From NCBI GenBank assembly GCA_014338405.1, contig JTDE01002196.1, forward strand, positions 10,589 to 74,588: a stretch of DNA of 64,000 nucleotides, given 5' to 3'. This stretch comes from Paragonimus skrjabini miyazakii (taxonomy: Eukaryota; Platyhelminthes; Trematoda; Plagiorchiida; Troglotrematidae). Below the pieces are notes generated by a model. It made no database searches. It saw only the letters and a list, made by a program, of their open reading frames with translations, and was not told where the DNA came from. Positions 36,615-48,259 of this stretch are shown here, in pieces. The position numbers were made by a program, and so were the translations under genes. Within the stretch, counting starts at the first letter, position 1; each line of letters begins with the position of its first letter.

Positions 36615-39600
36615 GCCAAGCCGTGGATTCGACTCGATTCCGATAGCTTGCATTTCAAAACTGAGGCGAAAGTCCAATAACACTTAAACCATGACCGTTA
36701 CGCAGTATTTGCGAAAATGTCCAATTTATGTTGGCATGATGGGGAAATCAAGCGTCAGAATTATGACAAGCAATCAGCTGCAAACAACTGGAATGTCATA
36801 CTGAACTGTAATCCGCCTTATCGAGTTATGTGACAGGTAATATACAAATATCTATAAATGGGAAATAGTGGAAAAGATTGTGTAACTCATTGAATGCTCA
36901 CGAAACGCTTCGCAAGTCATTTTGGTAGTCCTGCAGAAATAGTCATTAGTTTGTTTCTAAACCATCCTTTGCTCGCCTCCAAAATGTACAGCGTAGCTAC
37001 ATTTAGAACAAGTTTATTCGTATTTGTTTACAAAACAGGGATTCTGTGCAAGTCGTTAGTTTTCGTCAAATCGAAACACAGGACACCAGTTTTCCAGTAA
37101 TCGTAAACCACTAGCATTTTGTGTTGGAAGGACAGTAATTCTGTACTGATTTTGCTGTTTCGAAAGACTAGCTTACATTGATTCTAGTCCTAGACGTTGG
37201 GCTCAGATTGTAGAACGAAGTCGGAGTAAAAGACACTAGATTCTAGGTGATGCCAATTTTGAAGCACATCAGGATGCAAAAGTGTCAATATTCGGCACCG
37301 AAAAGCATATGAACCAATATTTTGTGATGTTATCACGTTGTCGACGATTATTCGCTTATTTTGATTAGTATTTTGGTTTATTAAATGTCGACAAATGTAG
37401 CATACAGGAAAAACCTTAAACAATAGCTACAAAGACTATTTAACATTACACATAAAACAGACGTTTTCACTTTTGGAGTGGGTTATTGCAGGTTTTGGCA
37501 TCAACTCAGAGGTTTGTGTTGCAAGTTAGAGGGTGATAAATGCATACATGGTCCAACATGCAATATGTATGTACATAATACCATACCAAAAATAACTCAG
37601 CACCAGTCTTTCAGTAAGTCCTGATTTGAAGTCAATCAAATAAACAATTGGGATTTATACGCCCCGATGGGCAAATGTCCAGCTGTTTACATATTCACCT
37701 CTTTTACAAACGGGGTTTACATAGTGAGTTTTTATTTACACCTTTGCAACAATAACGATAATAATAGTAATGCCAGAGAATACAAGGCACAACCGCCAGC
37801 AATATTAATGATAAAACGCTGTTGATTCGGTTAAGCAGTTAATTTAACAATAAGTAGACTGGATTTGTACAAAAATCAAGTTACGTAAAGAATAACAGGA
37901 AGAAAATGAGAACGGAATCTAGTTGACGAAGTAGACAAAGGATTGAGGGAGATTCGAAGTAAGAGAGCGAGTTCTTTGAGAGTAAATTTTTGATGCAAAT
38001 GTTTCGCATGTTGATTCATTCGAGATCTCGCGATAAACTGATAACGATGCTTTAAGGATCCAAAAAGAAGCATACAATTCAACAACCCAATGAATACAAC
38101 GGATGAACAGTACATCTAGTAGGGAGGTAAACATATATGGATAAATCGAGAGATGAACAGTAGTGTGGGACATCGGGCAAACAGAGGAAGCGTTCTAGAC
38201 AAGGTCTCAATGAATATGGTCTCAGAGACACCTTTTATTGCGTTAATCTGAAACCAAGGAAATATCGTATGATAACAAGCAAGCATTTGTTCCCAAATGT
38301 TCCCATAAATGTAGTCTGATATTATTGGAACATATGCAATTGTAAATAACCAGTAGCCTAAAATTCCTCCAGATGAGCAAAGTGAATCACTCAGGTATTT
38401 GAATCTTCGCCGAGCTTGGCATTTAGGGTGCAAACATTTAGGTTGCGAAGATCCCAGTACCTAAATCCTCAACCCGAGCTACGAACAACATAACTATTGT
38501 TCCCGACAACCGAAAGCGGATTACGTTGACCGCGTACTCGTGGTATACAATTTCCGTTCCAAGTGTTTATTACAGAAAAATGGACTGAATGACCACCGAC
38601 ATCCCGACAGATGTTGTATTACCGAACGGGTTTATAAGCCATTTAGTGTAGTAGGTGTCTAAATGAAATACAATGGCATCCTAGAAGAAAAGTGAAGGAC
38701 ACCTACATTGTTCCTGTTTAAACAAAAACACTAGTTTTACGTTCTAAACTAAAATAGATGAACAAGTAGTTTTCTGTTGATCCTAAATACAGTGTCTTAG
38801 TAATATCTCTGGGTACCTCTATAATGGTTCAAACCCTGTTAAAGGTAGACATCAGTTGACAGACGTGTACACAATGTTGCAAAAAGCGTGCTAACTAAGA
38901 TGGCAACACCCATACCGATCTTCTACAAGAAGAAATTTACGACGTCACAAGTCAACTCCAACGTAACCTAGGGTTTCATTTGAACCCATGAATGCGAATA
39001 CGCAGGCTATAAGTCACGGTAATTGGAAAAAAGGCCAAAGAACATACCACAAAATGGTTGATTGATTCAACAAACGTTCGCAATGCGAGTGGAAGATATT
39101 TGCAAAAGATGAACGAGAGTTCGACGCCAAAGCGACCTTGTATATAATGTGGCGTTCACAATTAGAACACAATTTGAAATTTGCGGAGGCGCTAACAATC
39201 CGTCAAAAGAATTTGGTTCTACTGTTGTTCCAGTAGGCCGCTTTTTATTCCGTGTCAGCATATCACATTTACTCAATCCTTAGCTGCACACGAGCCTGGA
39301 ATTGTAAGCTAAGCCTTGTTGTCCCAGCTTTCGTTATCCCCTTCGGTTTGATCATGGAGCTTCCCCGTGTTAATTGAGATTTAAAGGTTGAAATGATAAA
39401 CATCTTCTAAGCACTAATAGACACGTGAAACCACCTTACAACTGTGTTCAATACATCGTCGATTGGCTTCTAGTAAAAACTTTGCCTTCTCGCCTAGTCT
39501 GTTCATTATAAATAACTTATATAAATCTCGCCACGGTAACAAATGGAAAACGATACGTAAGGTGCATCCTATGTTCCAATATTCGACCTGTAGGAAACAT

Positions 39601-42600
39601 GGCTTCGAACCGGTTTGTCATACAGACGAAAGAATGGATAACAAACTGAGTCACACAACACTAACCATAGGGAATTCGATCCTACTGCTACTGTCTGAGG
39701 CAGGATAGCCAAAATGCAGTGTGAAAGTCATTGTCATCAAATTTGCTGTTTTCGCATCTTGTTACTAAATGGGATAAGTTTCCAACCCATGTGGTCTTTG
39801 CATGTTGAAAACAAACGTATGCAAAAGTAGTTTGTACCATCTTCACTGTTGTAACTGATGACAAACAAATGAAACATTCCTGTACCGGACGTCTTACGTT
39901 TTACTACTCGCCTTTTTCAAGTTCATTCGGTAGAATCACTTCAGTACCACAGATGGTATAAATTGGCTACACAGTTTTTGATTCTATCACATAATCTTCT
40001 AGTGTTGATAAAACTCTCAAGGTAAGCAAATCTTGAAAAAATGTTAAGTCCCTCATAATGGAAGGCACCCATCACAACCTTGTAACATCGCATTAAACTT
40101 TGCAAATGGAAACGTCATAACAAACCCACAAATTAGCGATGTTTTGAAATGTCCATAAGGAATCACGGGTGAGTACAATACTGCCTGCAAACTAGTTCGA
40201 CAACCAGGACCAAATTTACCATACTCTAGTCACAGTTGATCAAAGCACTAAGATAATGTAATATACCGAATTGCATAACAAAGAGAGACTGGAAAGTCTT
40301 TTCGCGCCTCACTTGAGACGCTAACAGTCAAAGAACCACTGTAGCATCTGATACGGTTATGGGTCTCGCCAACGGCTACTGCAAAGACAGTAGCTTGCTC
40401 TTGATCACACACTACTGCTGGTGAGTGGTTCCAAAATGCAGATCTTTAAAACTGGATGAAATGTCTCCTTGATGTCTACAAAGACAATAATAGTTTGTCT
40501 TCTATATGAATAGCCGTATTTAGACGCCCGGACAGCAGCGTATACATGATCAAAGTAACATCCAACAGGGGAAGACTCAGCCTATTCCTTGGGTATATGT
40601 TGTCTGTATGTTGTCTGGACTGTAAAAGACAACATCGGCAAGCAGCATTGGCACAACACTACTCAAATTAGTCTTTCAAAAAAGTGACGGCTGTGATTGA
40701 AAGTGGATGGTGTTCAATTTGAAAATAATGACAAATCAATATTCCATGACCGATCTGGTCCTCGTTTAGAAAGAACGCTGACATGAAACGCCAAATCCAC
40801 AACACAATCCATGGTCTTCTATTCAGCCACACTAGCAATTCCGTTATAAAACAGAATTATGCAGGCTTGAGGACTACAATTACATGGTCGGATACAAACA
40901 TGCAACTTTAAACTGTTCCACATACTCGGAGTGATTATGGTTTAACCGATTGCGGAACCATCTGAATACGAAAGCGAGGAGCTGTGTGAATGGCATGTGA
41001 GTCATATCAACCAACTATCACAAATATAAGAATTCACAATTCGTCATGTAATTAATATGAACAGTAAACCAGAAGGATAGTGAAATCAAAACCTAAAATG
41101 GTCATTATGGTTTTAGTCAATTTAGTTGAATCAGAAGTCCCACAAGAAGGTAGTAACAACGAACCCTGAATGGACTATCGAAAGTCAACATTTCAATGTG
41201 TAGTACAAGATATTAGGCGCACATACCTACCCAACCCTCACACACACACGAGAGAGATGTGTTGATTAAACCTGTAGAAGCATTTGCCGTGGTTTGCTAT
41301 ACACATGTCCAGGGTTATATTGTTTTGCCTATCCTGGTTGGCCCGGACGACCATTTCAAATAACGTCACGAAATAAACGTCCCACGAGCACAGTACATGC
41401 GCCACCCCAGGTAAATGATTCGTGTTATCGCATGTGCGTTCTGTAAAAAAAACTAATGTATGTGTTGGTGTATTTATTCAAGGGGAAAACAAAACAGAAT
41501 TAGATATTTTCCAAACCATAGAAAAACATTCACTGGTCAGATGTGCTTAATGTGATCGTCCACTAGGCTAACAGGTGCGAAACAGTGTGATAAGACACGA
41601 ATCTCCTCAAACGCAGACACACAGACAACAAATTGGTTATTGTCTTACAAGTCGTGCTGTCCGCTAACACCCTGACGTGATCAGAATGGACGCACAAGTA
41701 ACCCGTGTGTTTGTGTGTGAGTGCGTGGCATAAGCTACCGAAGAAATCTAGTTTGAAGATCGTTTCGAAAGTACCGACTATTGCAAATTCGAGATGATAA
41801 ACTGCGGTTGTTTATATCGAAGTGAACTAGAGGATCGCTCGGTAAGTAAACAGGGGATAATGTTGGGGAGCACGAACTACATCTGGACAGGGGATTGGTA
41901 TACATCAGGCTGTTCAGAACAGCGGCAATTGAATTCCAAGGATGAATGGGGAACGAAGAGTACGTTAAGAATGTTCGGAATGGACCTGTGTGTGCAATGG
42001 TTGACGCTGGTTGGCCTCAGTGTGGACGATCTTGAACGAGACTGTTTCGTCGGATTTCCGCTAAGCCATCGCCAGGGACGGCGTAGGTTGTCTACAGGTT
42101 CGAGTAGACTAGTTAGCGCTTGTTAACCTACCGCCGACACTCCGTTCTGTCAATGTGCGATACCATCGGTATCCACACTGGCACAGAGAGCATTTCCGTA
42201 AAGCGACTAAGCGGTTATAGAGTTCTACACTGAATGAAAAAGCCCGAATGGCACGAGCAAAGCAGCTTCTTGATCCACACGTCGCCAGCATCTCGTATGT
42301 CCCACGGAGAAAGAAGCTGACCGATTAAATTTAGAAGTACACAACAGTACGAAAAAGCAAAAAACAAGAGCCATAAAATACAAATTACAATGAGGTGCAT
42401 GTATGCTGCCGTCCAACTACACATGCTATCTTCAACCTGGTAAACAGGTTTTACAAATGTCTAAAATGCATCAAGTCACTCTAATGTCATCTACCGGTTC
42501 ATGCGCAGAGGTAGAACGAAAAGAAGTACATGCTAGCATCTACGAAACTGTTTCATCAAACCGCTGATACGCAACAGAACGAGAAACCCTATTTCGACGG

Positions 42601-42605
42601 CTTAA
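36615..42605. other. No gene recognised
   Basis: About 6 kb without a frame, exon or repeat I can support. Short imperfect ATA and CA tracts occur (near 37748 and 41241). The frames at 41794-42126 and on the minus strand at 38433-37876 have no motifs. Confidence 0.4.
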
Positions 42606-42607
42606 CC

Positions 42608-42900
42608 AGTAAGATAATTTTGGTTTCAGCTAACAGAACTGTTTTCGATAAATTCTCATCTTAGGCTGGTACAAGTATATATCAAATCAAGTAACAATGA
42701 GGGAAGTTACTGATCAAAAATTGTACGAGGATAAAGCGATTGGGTAACGCACAAACACGACTTCGTTGTGGTTATGATCACAAGGGAGGGAGGTTCTAGG
42801 AAGTCAGTGTTAATTGGGGTGAGTTGGGGGGTGGACGAAATTAAATTGTCGTGTGGGTTGACCGCAGGTGTTTGGCCAAAATAGTCCCGGGGTAAAACGC
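42608..42900 (-). repeat. Left inverted terminal repeat of the PLE
   Basis: Reverse complement of 45297-45590. It contains the last codons of the element's own ORF and its 3' untranslated region, placed upside-down upstream of the RT. Blocks of 60 bases compared by eye are identical or nearly so (for example 42781-42840 against 45360-45419). Confidence 0.92.
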
Positions 42901-43712
42901 TGACTTAAATCTTATCGCTCAGTCCAAAATCCCGTTATCCTGGTAGGAAATGTAGGCAACTTGAACTTGAGGTTGTTTGAAAACTTTAACAATCAATTAA
43001 AGGAGTTATGTCCGTCTTCTGAACTGAATTCTGGAAGTTTCAAATCCACTCTCGTTAACGCTTGCTACAAATATCTGGGTCGTAGAACCTCAACTTATGC
43101 ATTACTCCCAAAGTCCCATTCAAAGGAGCTTACTGCATTGAAAAACGATCAGTCGATTATAATATCAAGAACAGATAAAGGAGCTGGAATTGTTCTGCTG
43201 AACAGGGGTGATTACATTTGAAATATGAAGAGTATTTCATCTGATAAAACGAAAGTTCAGAAACATAAATCCGGGAAGGATAAGGTGGTGATCGAGAAGG
43301 GGTTCTCGAGGATTCTACGACGGTTGAAACAGGCTGACACCATTAATGCACATGTATTCGAGCGCATCCGTCCAACAGTAACCCGCATCCTGCGGCTGTA
43401 AGGACTGCCAAAGATACACAAAGACGGAGTACTGCTTAGACCGATACTCGACATGTATAATTCGCTTGCGGAGATCCTGGAGCTGGTCGAGAGAGAAGTT
43501 ACAAAACACCGTTTGAGAGACATACTCGAATTCGTGGATTCTATTTCTAAACTCAACGTATCAGACAAGAAAATGCTATCCTTAGATGTTTCGTCCTTAT
43601 TTACCAATGTCCCCTTGATCGAAACAATTCAATTCTTGTGTGATTATATCGGAAGTCGCCGGATTAACGTCGGCCTGACCCGAAGGAGCTATTAATGTTC
43701 TGTACTAGTAAC

Positions 43713-44225
43713 TGTCGGGGAGTAACCCAATTCCCCCAAAATACCGTTTTATTTGCCTTAGCAGTGGCCTAACTCATGACTGATTGAAGTGACCCTCATA
43801 GTCAGCACGGTCATGTGCCACTTCACCCGTCACGTGCGTTCTCAACCTTTGTGCTCAATTCTGGCACCCCGCCCACACGCACGTCCTTTAATTGGGACAT
43901 CACTGTACTGTTTGAATCTTTGTCTGGTCCACTTTCTGACCGTGTTTCTTGATTGGCCACTAACCCTTTAAATGTGGTCTAGTTTGTGACCGTATTGTCT
44001 TCGGATTGAGTGACATAAAGTGGCTCTGTCTGGAGGTCTGTCTTTTCCCTGCGTCCATTCGTTACCATTGGGTGGTTGGGTTGGCCGGGAAGATTCGTGT
44101 TAATCTTGCATATTTCGTAGTCCGTTGTTCAGACCCGTTGAACGTTGTTCCGTTATCTACCGTTTCACTCACCGTTATTCTACTGTCTATTTACGCGCTC
44201 GTAGGCCGTATACCAAATTACAACA
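43713..44225. mobile_element. Solo LTR (513 bp) inside the PLE
   Basis: It begins TGTCGGGGAG and ends TTACAACA, with a 5-base target duplication GTAAC at 43708-43712 and 44226-44230. Removing the insert and one GTAAC restores the Penelope reading ELLMFCTS followed by NIQFQLNGEL, a continuity expected of this family. That makes the borders firm. No internal retroelement genes remain, so it is a solo LTR left by LTR-LTR recombination. Its parent family is unknown; 5-base duplications and TG...CA ends fit Gypsy or BEL. Confidence 0.9.
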
Positions 44226-44940
44226 GTAACATTCAGTTCCAATTAAATGGTGAGCTTTATCGCCAGACTGATGGCGTAGATATGGGTTCACCGTTAGGCC
44301 CGGTACTGGCTGACATTTTTAAGAGCATGCTCGAGAATAACGAGCTGGATGAAACGACTAGAATAACCAGTTATTAGTGACGACATGTAGATGATGTTTT
44401 TTACGTAGTGGACAAGACGGAAGATTTACATAAGGTTTTGACCGTTTTTAACAATGTGTACAGGAACATCGTGTTTACTTTGGAACAAGAAGCTGATGAC
44501 CGCATGCCATTTTTAAACGTAGCACTAACACGCAGATCAGATGGATCGTTACAGTGAAGTGTGTACAGAAAGAAAACTTGGAATGGGCAATATCCACACT
44601 TCCACAGCTATGTACCGATTGGTCTGAAACGGGGTCTTGTACGCTGCTTGACAAATAGAGCAAAAAGAATCCGTACGTAAGATACAACAGAAATGGAGGT
44701 GAGCATGCTACAGGATATCCTTTCTGGTAATGCCTGTCCTGAGATATTTATCACCAGAAACATGCAAGCCCCAGTGTACACAACTGATAAGAAAACGATG
44801 TATGTAACTTTGCCGTTCATAGGGGACGTGGCAGCCGAGCAGATAACGCGTCAACAAACTGACGCGATCCCGAGTACCTATTATGCTGCAAGTCCCATCG
44901 TTACGTTCCACTCAAAACGGACGATGCCACTTAATCTGAA

Positions 44941-44983
<43 letters not shown>
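44941..44983. repeat. (AT)n microsatellite in PLE coding region
   Basis: About 40 bases of AT, read in frame as alternating Ile-Tyr within the Penelope ORF just before the GIY-YIG domain. Confidence 0.95.
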
Positions 44984-44985
<2 letters not shown>

Positions 44986-45296
44986 TAACAGTCTTGCCTT
45001 GATCTATTCATTTGCCTGTTCCTGTGGTTCAGCACATATTGGTCGCACCAATAGGCGTTTATCAGAAAGAATTCGTGAACACTGTCCGGCGAAGCTTCGC
45101 TCCGGAATAACAAAGAACATTAACTCATCCATTCTGGCCCACCTGGTTGACTATGACCGACACAGACAAGGATAAGGCGTTTCGCATCGTCTCCCGTGCC
45201 CTGGCCGCCGCCTCACGAAAGATCAAGTGGCGCAACCTGTCTGTAGCCGAGGCAGTGACAATCCGATTACACCAGCCGGATCTGTGTTCAAAAACA

Positions 45297-45590
45297 GTTC
45301 GTTCACACCCTGGGATTACCTTGGCCAAACACCTGCAGTCAACCCACACGACAATTTAATTTCGTCCACCCCCCAACTCACCCCAATTAACACTGACTTC
45401 CTAGAACCTCCCTCCCTTGTGATCACAACCACAACGAAGTCGTGTTTGTGCGTTATCCAATCGCTTTATCCTCGTACAATTTTTGATCAGTAACTTCCCT
45501 CATTGTTACTTGATTTGATATATACTTGTACCAGCCTAAGATGAGAATTTATCGAAAACAGTTCTGTTAGCTGAAACCAAAATTGTTTTA
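45297..45590 (+). repeat. Right inverted terminal repeat of the PLE
   Basis: Covers the end of the ORF and the 3' untranslated region of the element, in its native orientation. It matches 42608-42900 inverted. The outer ends of both arms are at ctgaaaccaaaatt. Confidence 0.92.
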
Positions 45591-45594
45591 CATT

Positions 45595-46935
45595 ATTTCT
45601 ATTGTGTAAAGTGGATTTACAAATGCGTGAAATGTTTTTAAAGCATTGTAGATTGATTATGAAGAAATAAGCCGATTCCATATTGAACGGGCAACACATT
45701 TGTTGGGAAAGGGACCAACAATGTGCAGAACATTTGGCTGTGTATCAACTAAATGGACTGTGATGGCAAATCGATCAACAAGTGAACTGTTAACATTTGT
45801 AAATGTTCAGAGGCAAACAGAGACCAACTTGACAACAGATCGGATCAAAAGGCTACAGGCCAGTTGGTATTTGAAAGGTGTAAAAATCTTTATTTGAATC
45901 TTCGATCCGCAAGAACGAACAGAAATTTAATTCACACATTTTGATAACTAACGGATAGTTTGCTCATAAAGGATTCGGTAGCAATGGTCAAATATCATAA
46001 TCTGATGAGAACCAGGATACGTCGAATGAAGGTCATAAGGTTAGAATTGTTGGCCCATGGCCAATTAATAGGTTCTTAGACTCTCTATATTTATAAATTC
46101 TACAGGCAAATTCGTCCTCACTCCCAGATGATTTATTGATGTAAACAGAGATGGGCATAGTGTGTGACTGAGTTGCGGTTATTCCGGTGCCAGTGATAGA
46201 ATGAACGAATTCATACCGGACTCCAAGTCGGTTGTCGGTGTCAGCTACCGTTTGTGAGGTCAGTGTGTATATAAACGCTAGTCAACTAGCTGGAAATCAC
46301 CTTGCATCGAATAATAAAACAGAGTCGACTGGACAACAAAAGAAACGAGAATATGTCATCCACTCATCCTCTCCATATAATGAGAAGTGATGGAAAGAAG
46401 CAGATACATTCACGTCCTAGAATCGAAACACTGAGTGCCTGGGGAAACAAACAAAACTGATCCAAAAAGCATTTACTGGAAACGAATTGGACTTAGAAAC
46501 AAAAGAATGCTCGGTCCAGAATCCAATGGCTTTCGGCGCATCAAATATGTTACAATAAGACCAAATTGTGCGACCCGCTCGAGATTAAAAAAACCTATAT
46601 TGTAACCTTAAGATAGAACGGTAATTATAGAGAACAGGAATACAAGCATGCACACACCAAACCTTAATCTAGAATGTTAACTGCCGCGTGATTGTGAAGT
46701 CACTGATAATGGAGGTAGACGAATGTATCACGTACCTCCGTTACTATCATGCGTACTGAGTCAGCAACAATAAAACTTAACGAGGAGGATATAGTTAGAT
46801 GAGAAAACATCACTAACAACAACACACCCTCAGTCGGCAATGACGCGTGACTCTAAGCAACAAACAGTTTGTAAAACGACTAAGCAAAGTAAGGTCAACC
46901 GCCCATTTTAAATCAACCCGCTCATCACATAATCT
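45595..46935. other. No gene recognised
   Basis: Short frames only; no repeat copies noticed. Confidence 0.4.
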
Positions 46936-46941
46936 AAGAAC

Positions 46942-46966
46942 TATTCCGAATACCCTATTCGGAATA
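46942..46966. other. Perfect 11-bp hairpin
   Basis: TATTCCGAATA, three C residues, then TATTCGGAATA. A perfect stem with a 3-base loop. No oligo(U) follows it, and it is not near a recognised gene end. Confidence 0.9.
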
Positions 46967-47387
46967 TTGCTTGCCATAAATGAAACCGAAACTGTCTGCG
47001 TCGGCATCCTAGGACCGATCGCCCAGTCGTGCAACAAAAACTGGCCCGCGACTTGTTGAGTGGCAAGCATTTGATCTAAATCCTAGTATTCAAGTGGCTT
47101 ACGACGAATTGAAGTTTCAAACCAGAGTTTTGCCATAGTTCAACGGCAGCATGTAGTCTCACTATGACAACGTGTTGAATTCCGACCCTCGCGCTTAGCC
47201 CTACACTCGATATAACCACATCGCTACACCCAAACCGTTGACCATAATCGCCTGCCAGTAGTGTCCAAGTTAGTCGAACCCTGCAAAAAGAAGCACAGTA
47301 ACCGTCCTGCTAACCTCAGTTCGTCATACACGAGGAACAATGCTATTAGTTGGAATATGTTTGAGACCCATTTAGCATTCACAATTT

Positions 47388-47536
47388 CAGAACAATTTGT
47401 GAGTAGTCGACAAGTTACTTTATTGGTAACGTTTCACTCTTAGCACGAAAGCTTCTATAGACAAGAAGTCTCCATGTTGGGAGTGAAACGTCACCAATAA
47501 TACCATTTACTAATTACTCACACGTTGTTCTAGAAC
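47388..47536. repeat. Foldback (MITE-like) inverted repeat
   Basis: The left arm runs from agaacaatttgtgagtagt to ttattggtaacgtttcactc. The right arm, read in reverse complement, runs agaacaacgtgtgagtaat to attattggtgacgtttcactc. The arms of about 55 bases are imperfect, with the best 20 bases nearest the 35-base loop. Such small foldbacks are often non-autonomous DNA transposons, but no flanking target duplication is obvious and no second copy was seen. Confidence 0.65.
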
Positions 47537-47867
47537 AATGTTTTCCATTGCGTACAGAAAGTCCAGGATTTAGACTGCAACGATTTAGTGAACCGCATAT
47601 GAGTAGTGGTCAACTAACCCATACAAAAGCACGGACACTGTAACTTGAGTGCACGAAACAAGAAGCATCACGACGAAATAGTGTCCTATGAGACGTCGAT
47701 CGTGACCACCTCAATAACAGAGGGAGATTGAGTCATAAAATAAAAGGAATACGATGGTTCAGACGAAGGTCTCAAAGTTTTGAGCTCACAAAAAACCGTT
47801 TGAAACTCTATGCAATAAAAGACCCGAAAGAAAGGCAAGGGTGTTAATATAAAACATCCGGACTCAC

Positions 47868-48252
47868 GCGAACGTTTCATATTCGCTAACGAATCGCTCA
47901 ACTGCTTCGACAAACCGTCCAAGGCTAGTTGCCGCAGCCACTGAACACTCAGATCGTCCGGATGCATACGGATAGTGAAAGCGATTTCACACGTATCCAA
48001 CTCTGACAAACAGTTTTTGCCAGTCGATTCACTCGATAGCGGTTGCGCGATCTGTATCGAAGTGGCAGTCTGATCGCGCGCAAATGAGGGTGAGTTCAGA
48101 GCCATTGGTATTCTGGGTGGATGCAATACTTTTGTGGGGGATTTTAATGTCACATTATCAGATTTCGTATCATGATTTCGAAGCCGAGATAAACGTCGAA
48201 CGAATAAAGAAGACGTCATTAGACTCTTTGAAGCGGAAGTTAGCATAGGATT
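47868..48252 (-). CDS. Candidate exon of unknown protein
   Basis: On the minus strand a strong 3' splice site (gttcttttcccctaatgcag) precedes 48252, and a GTGAGT donor follows 47868. The 385 nt are open, starting in phase 0 and ending in phase 1. The first part is basic and Ser-rich (NPMLTSASKSLMTSSLFVRR). The end is a probable amphipathic helix (DDLSVQWLRQLALDGLSKQL, then SDSLANMKRS). No domain is recognised. The end phase fits the exon at 31120-30612, which would make a 16.7 kb intron holding the Gypsy, LINE and Penelope insertions. Another exon should lie upstream, beyond 48300. Confidence 0.5.
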
Positions 48253-48259
48253 CTGCATT

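Larger units (their letters stand above)
42608..45590 (+). mobile_element. Penelope-like element with inverted ends
   Basis: A + strand Penelope-like retroelement. RT coding runs from about 42961. The first frame (42961-43219) has ISRTDKGAGIVLL, the conserved DKG block. After stops come LPKIHKDGVLLRPILDM and KMLSLDVSSLFTNVPLIETI. A solo LTR interrupts at 43713-44225. Then follow FQLNGELYRQTDGVDMGSPL, GPVLADIF and RHVDDVFYV. A C-terminal GIY-YIG nuclease region follows (IYSFACSCGSAHIGRTNRRL, SERIREH) and the end LSVAEAVTIRLHQPDLC. Several stops, frameshifts and a dinucleotide expansion make it non-functional. Ends are inverted repeats of about 290 bases, listed separately. Confidence 0.9.

Noticed and set aside
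45530..45575. Hammerhead-like boxes (ctaagatgag ... cgaaaac) in the Penelope inverted repeat
   Set aside because: The first box has two extra bases compared with CTGATGA and helix II would have at most two pairs; not supportable without an alignment.
45995..46030. CTGATGAG followed by CGAAT
   Set aside because: The second box lacks the third A, and the intervening bases do not pair.
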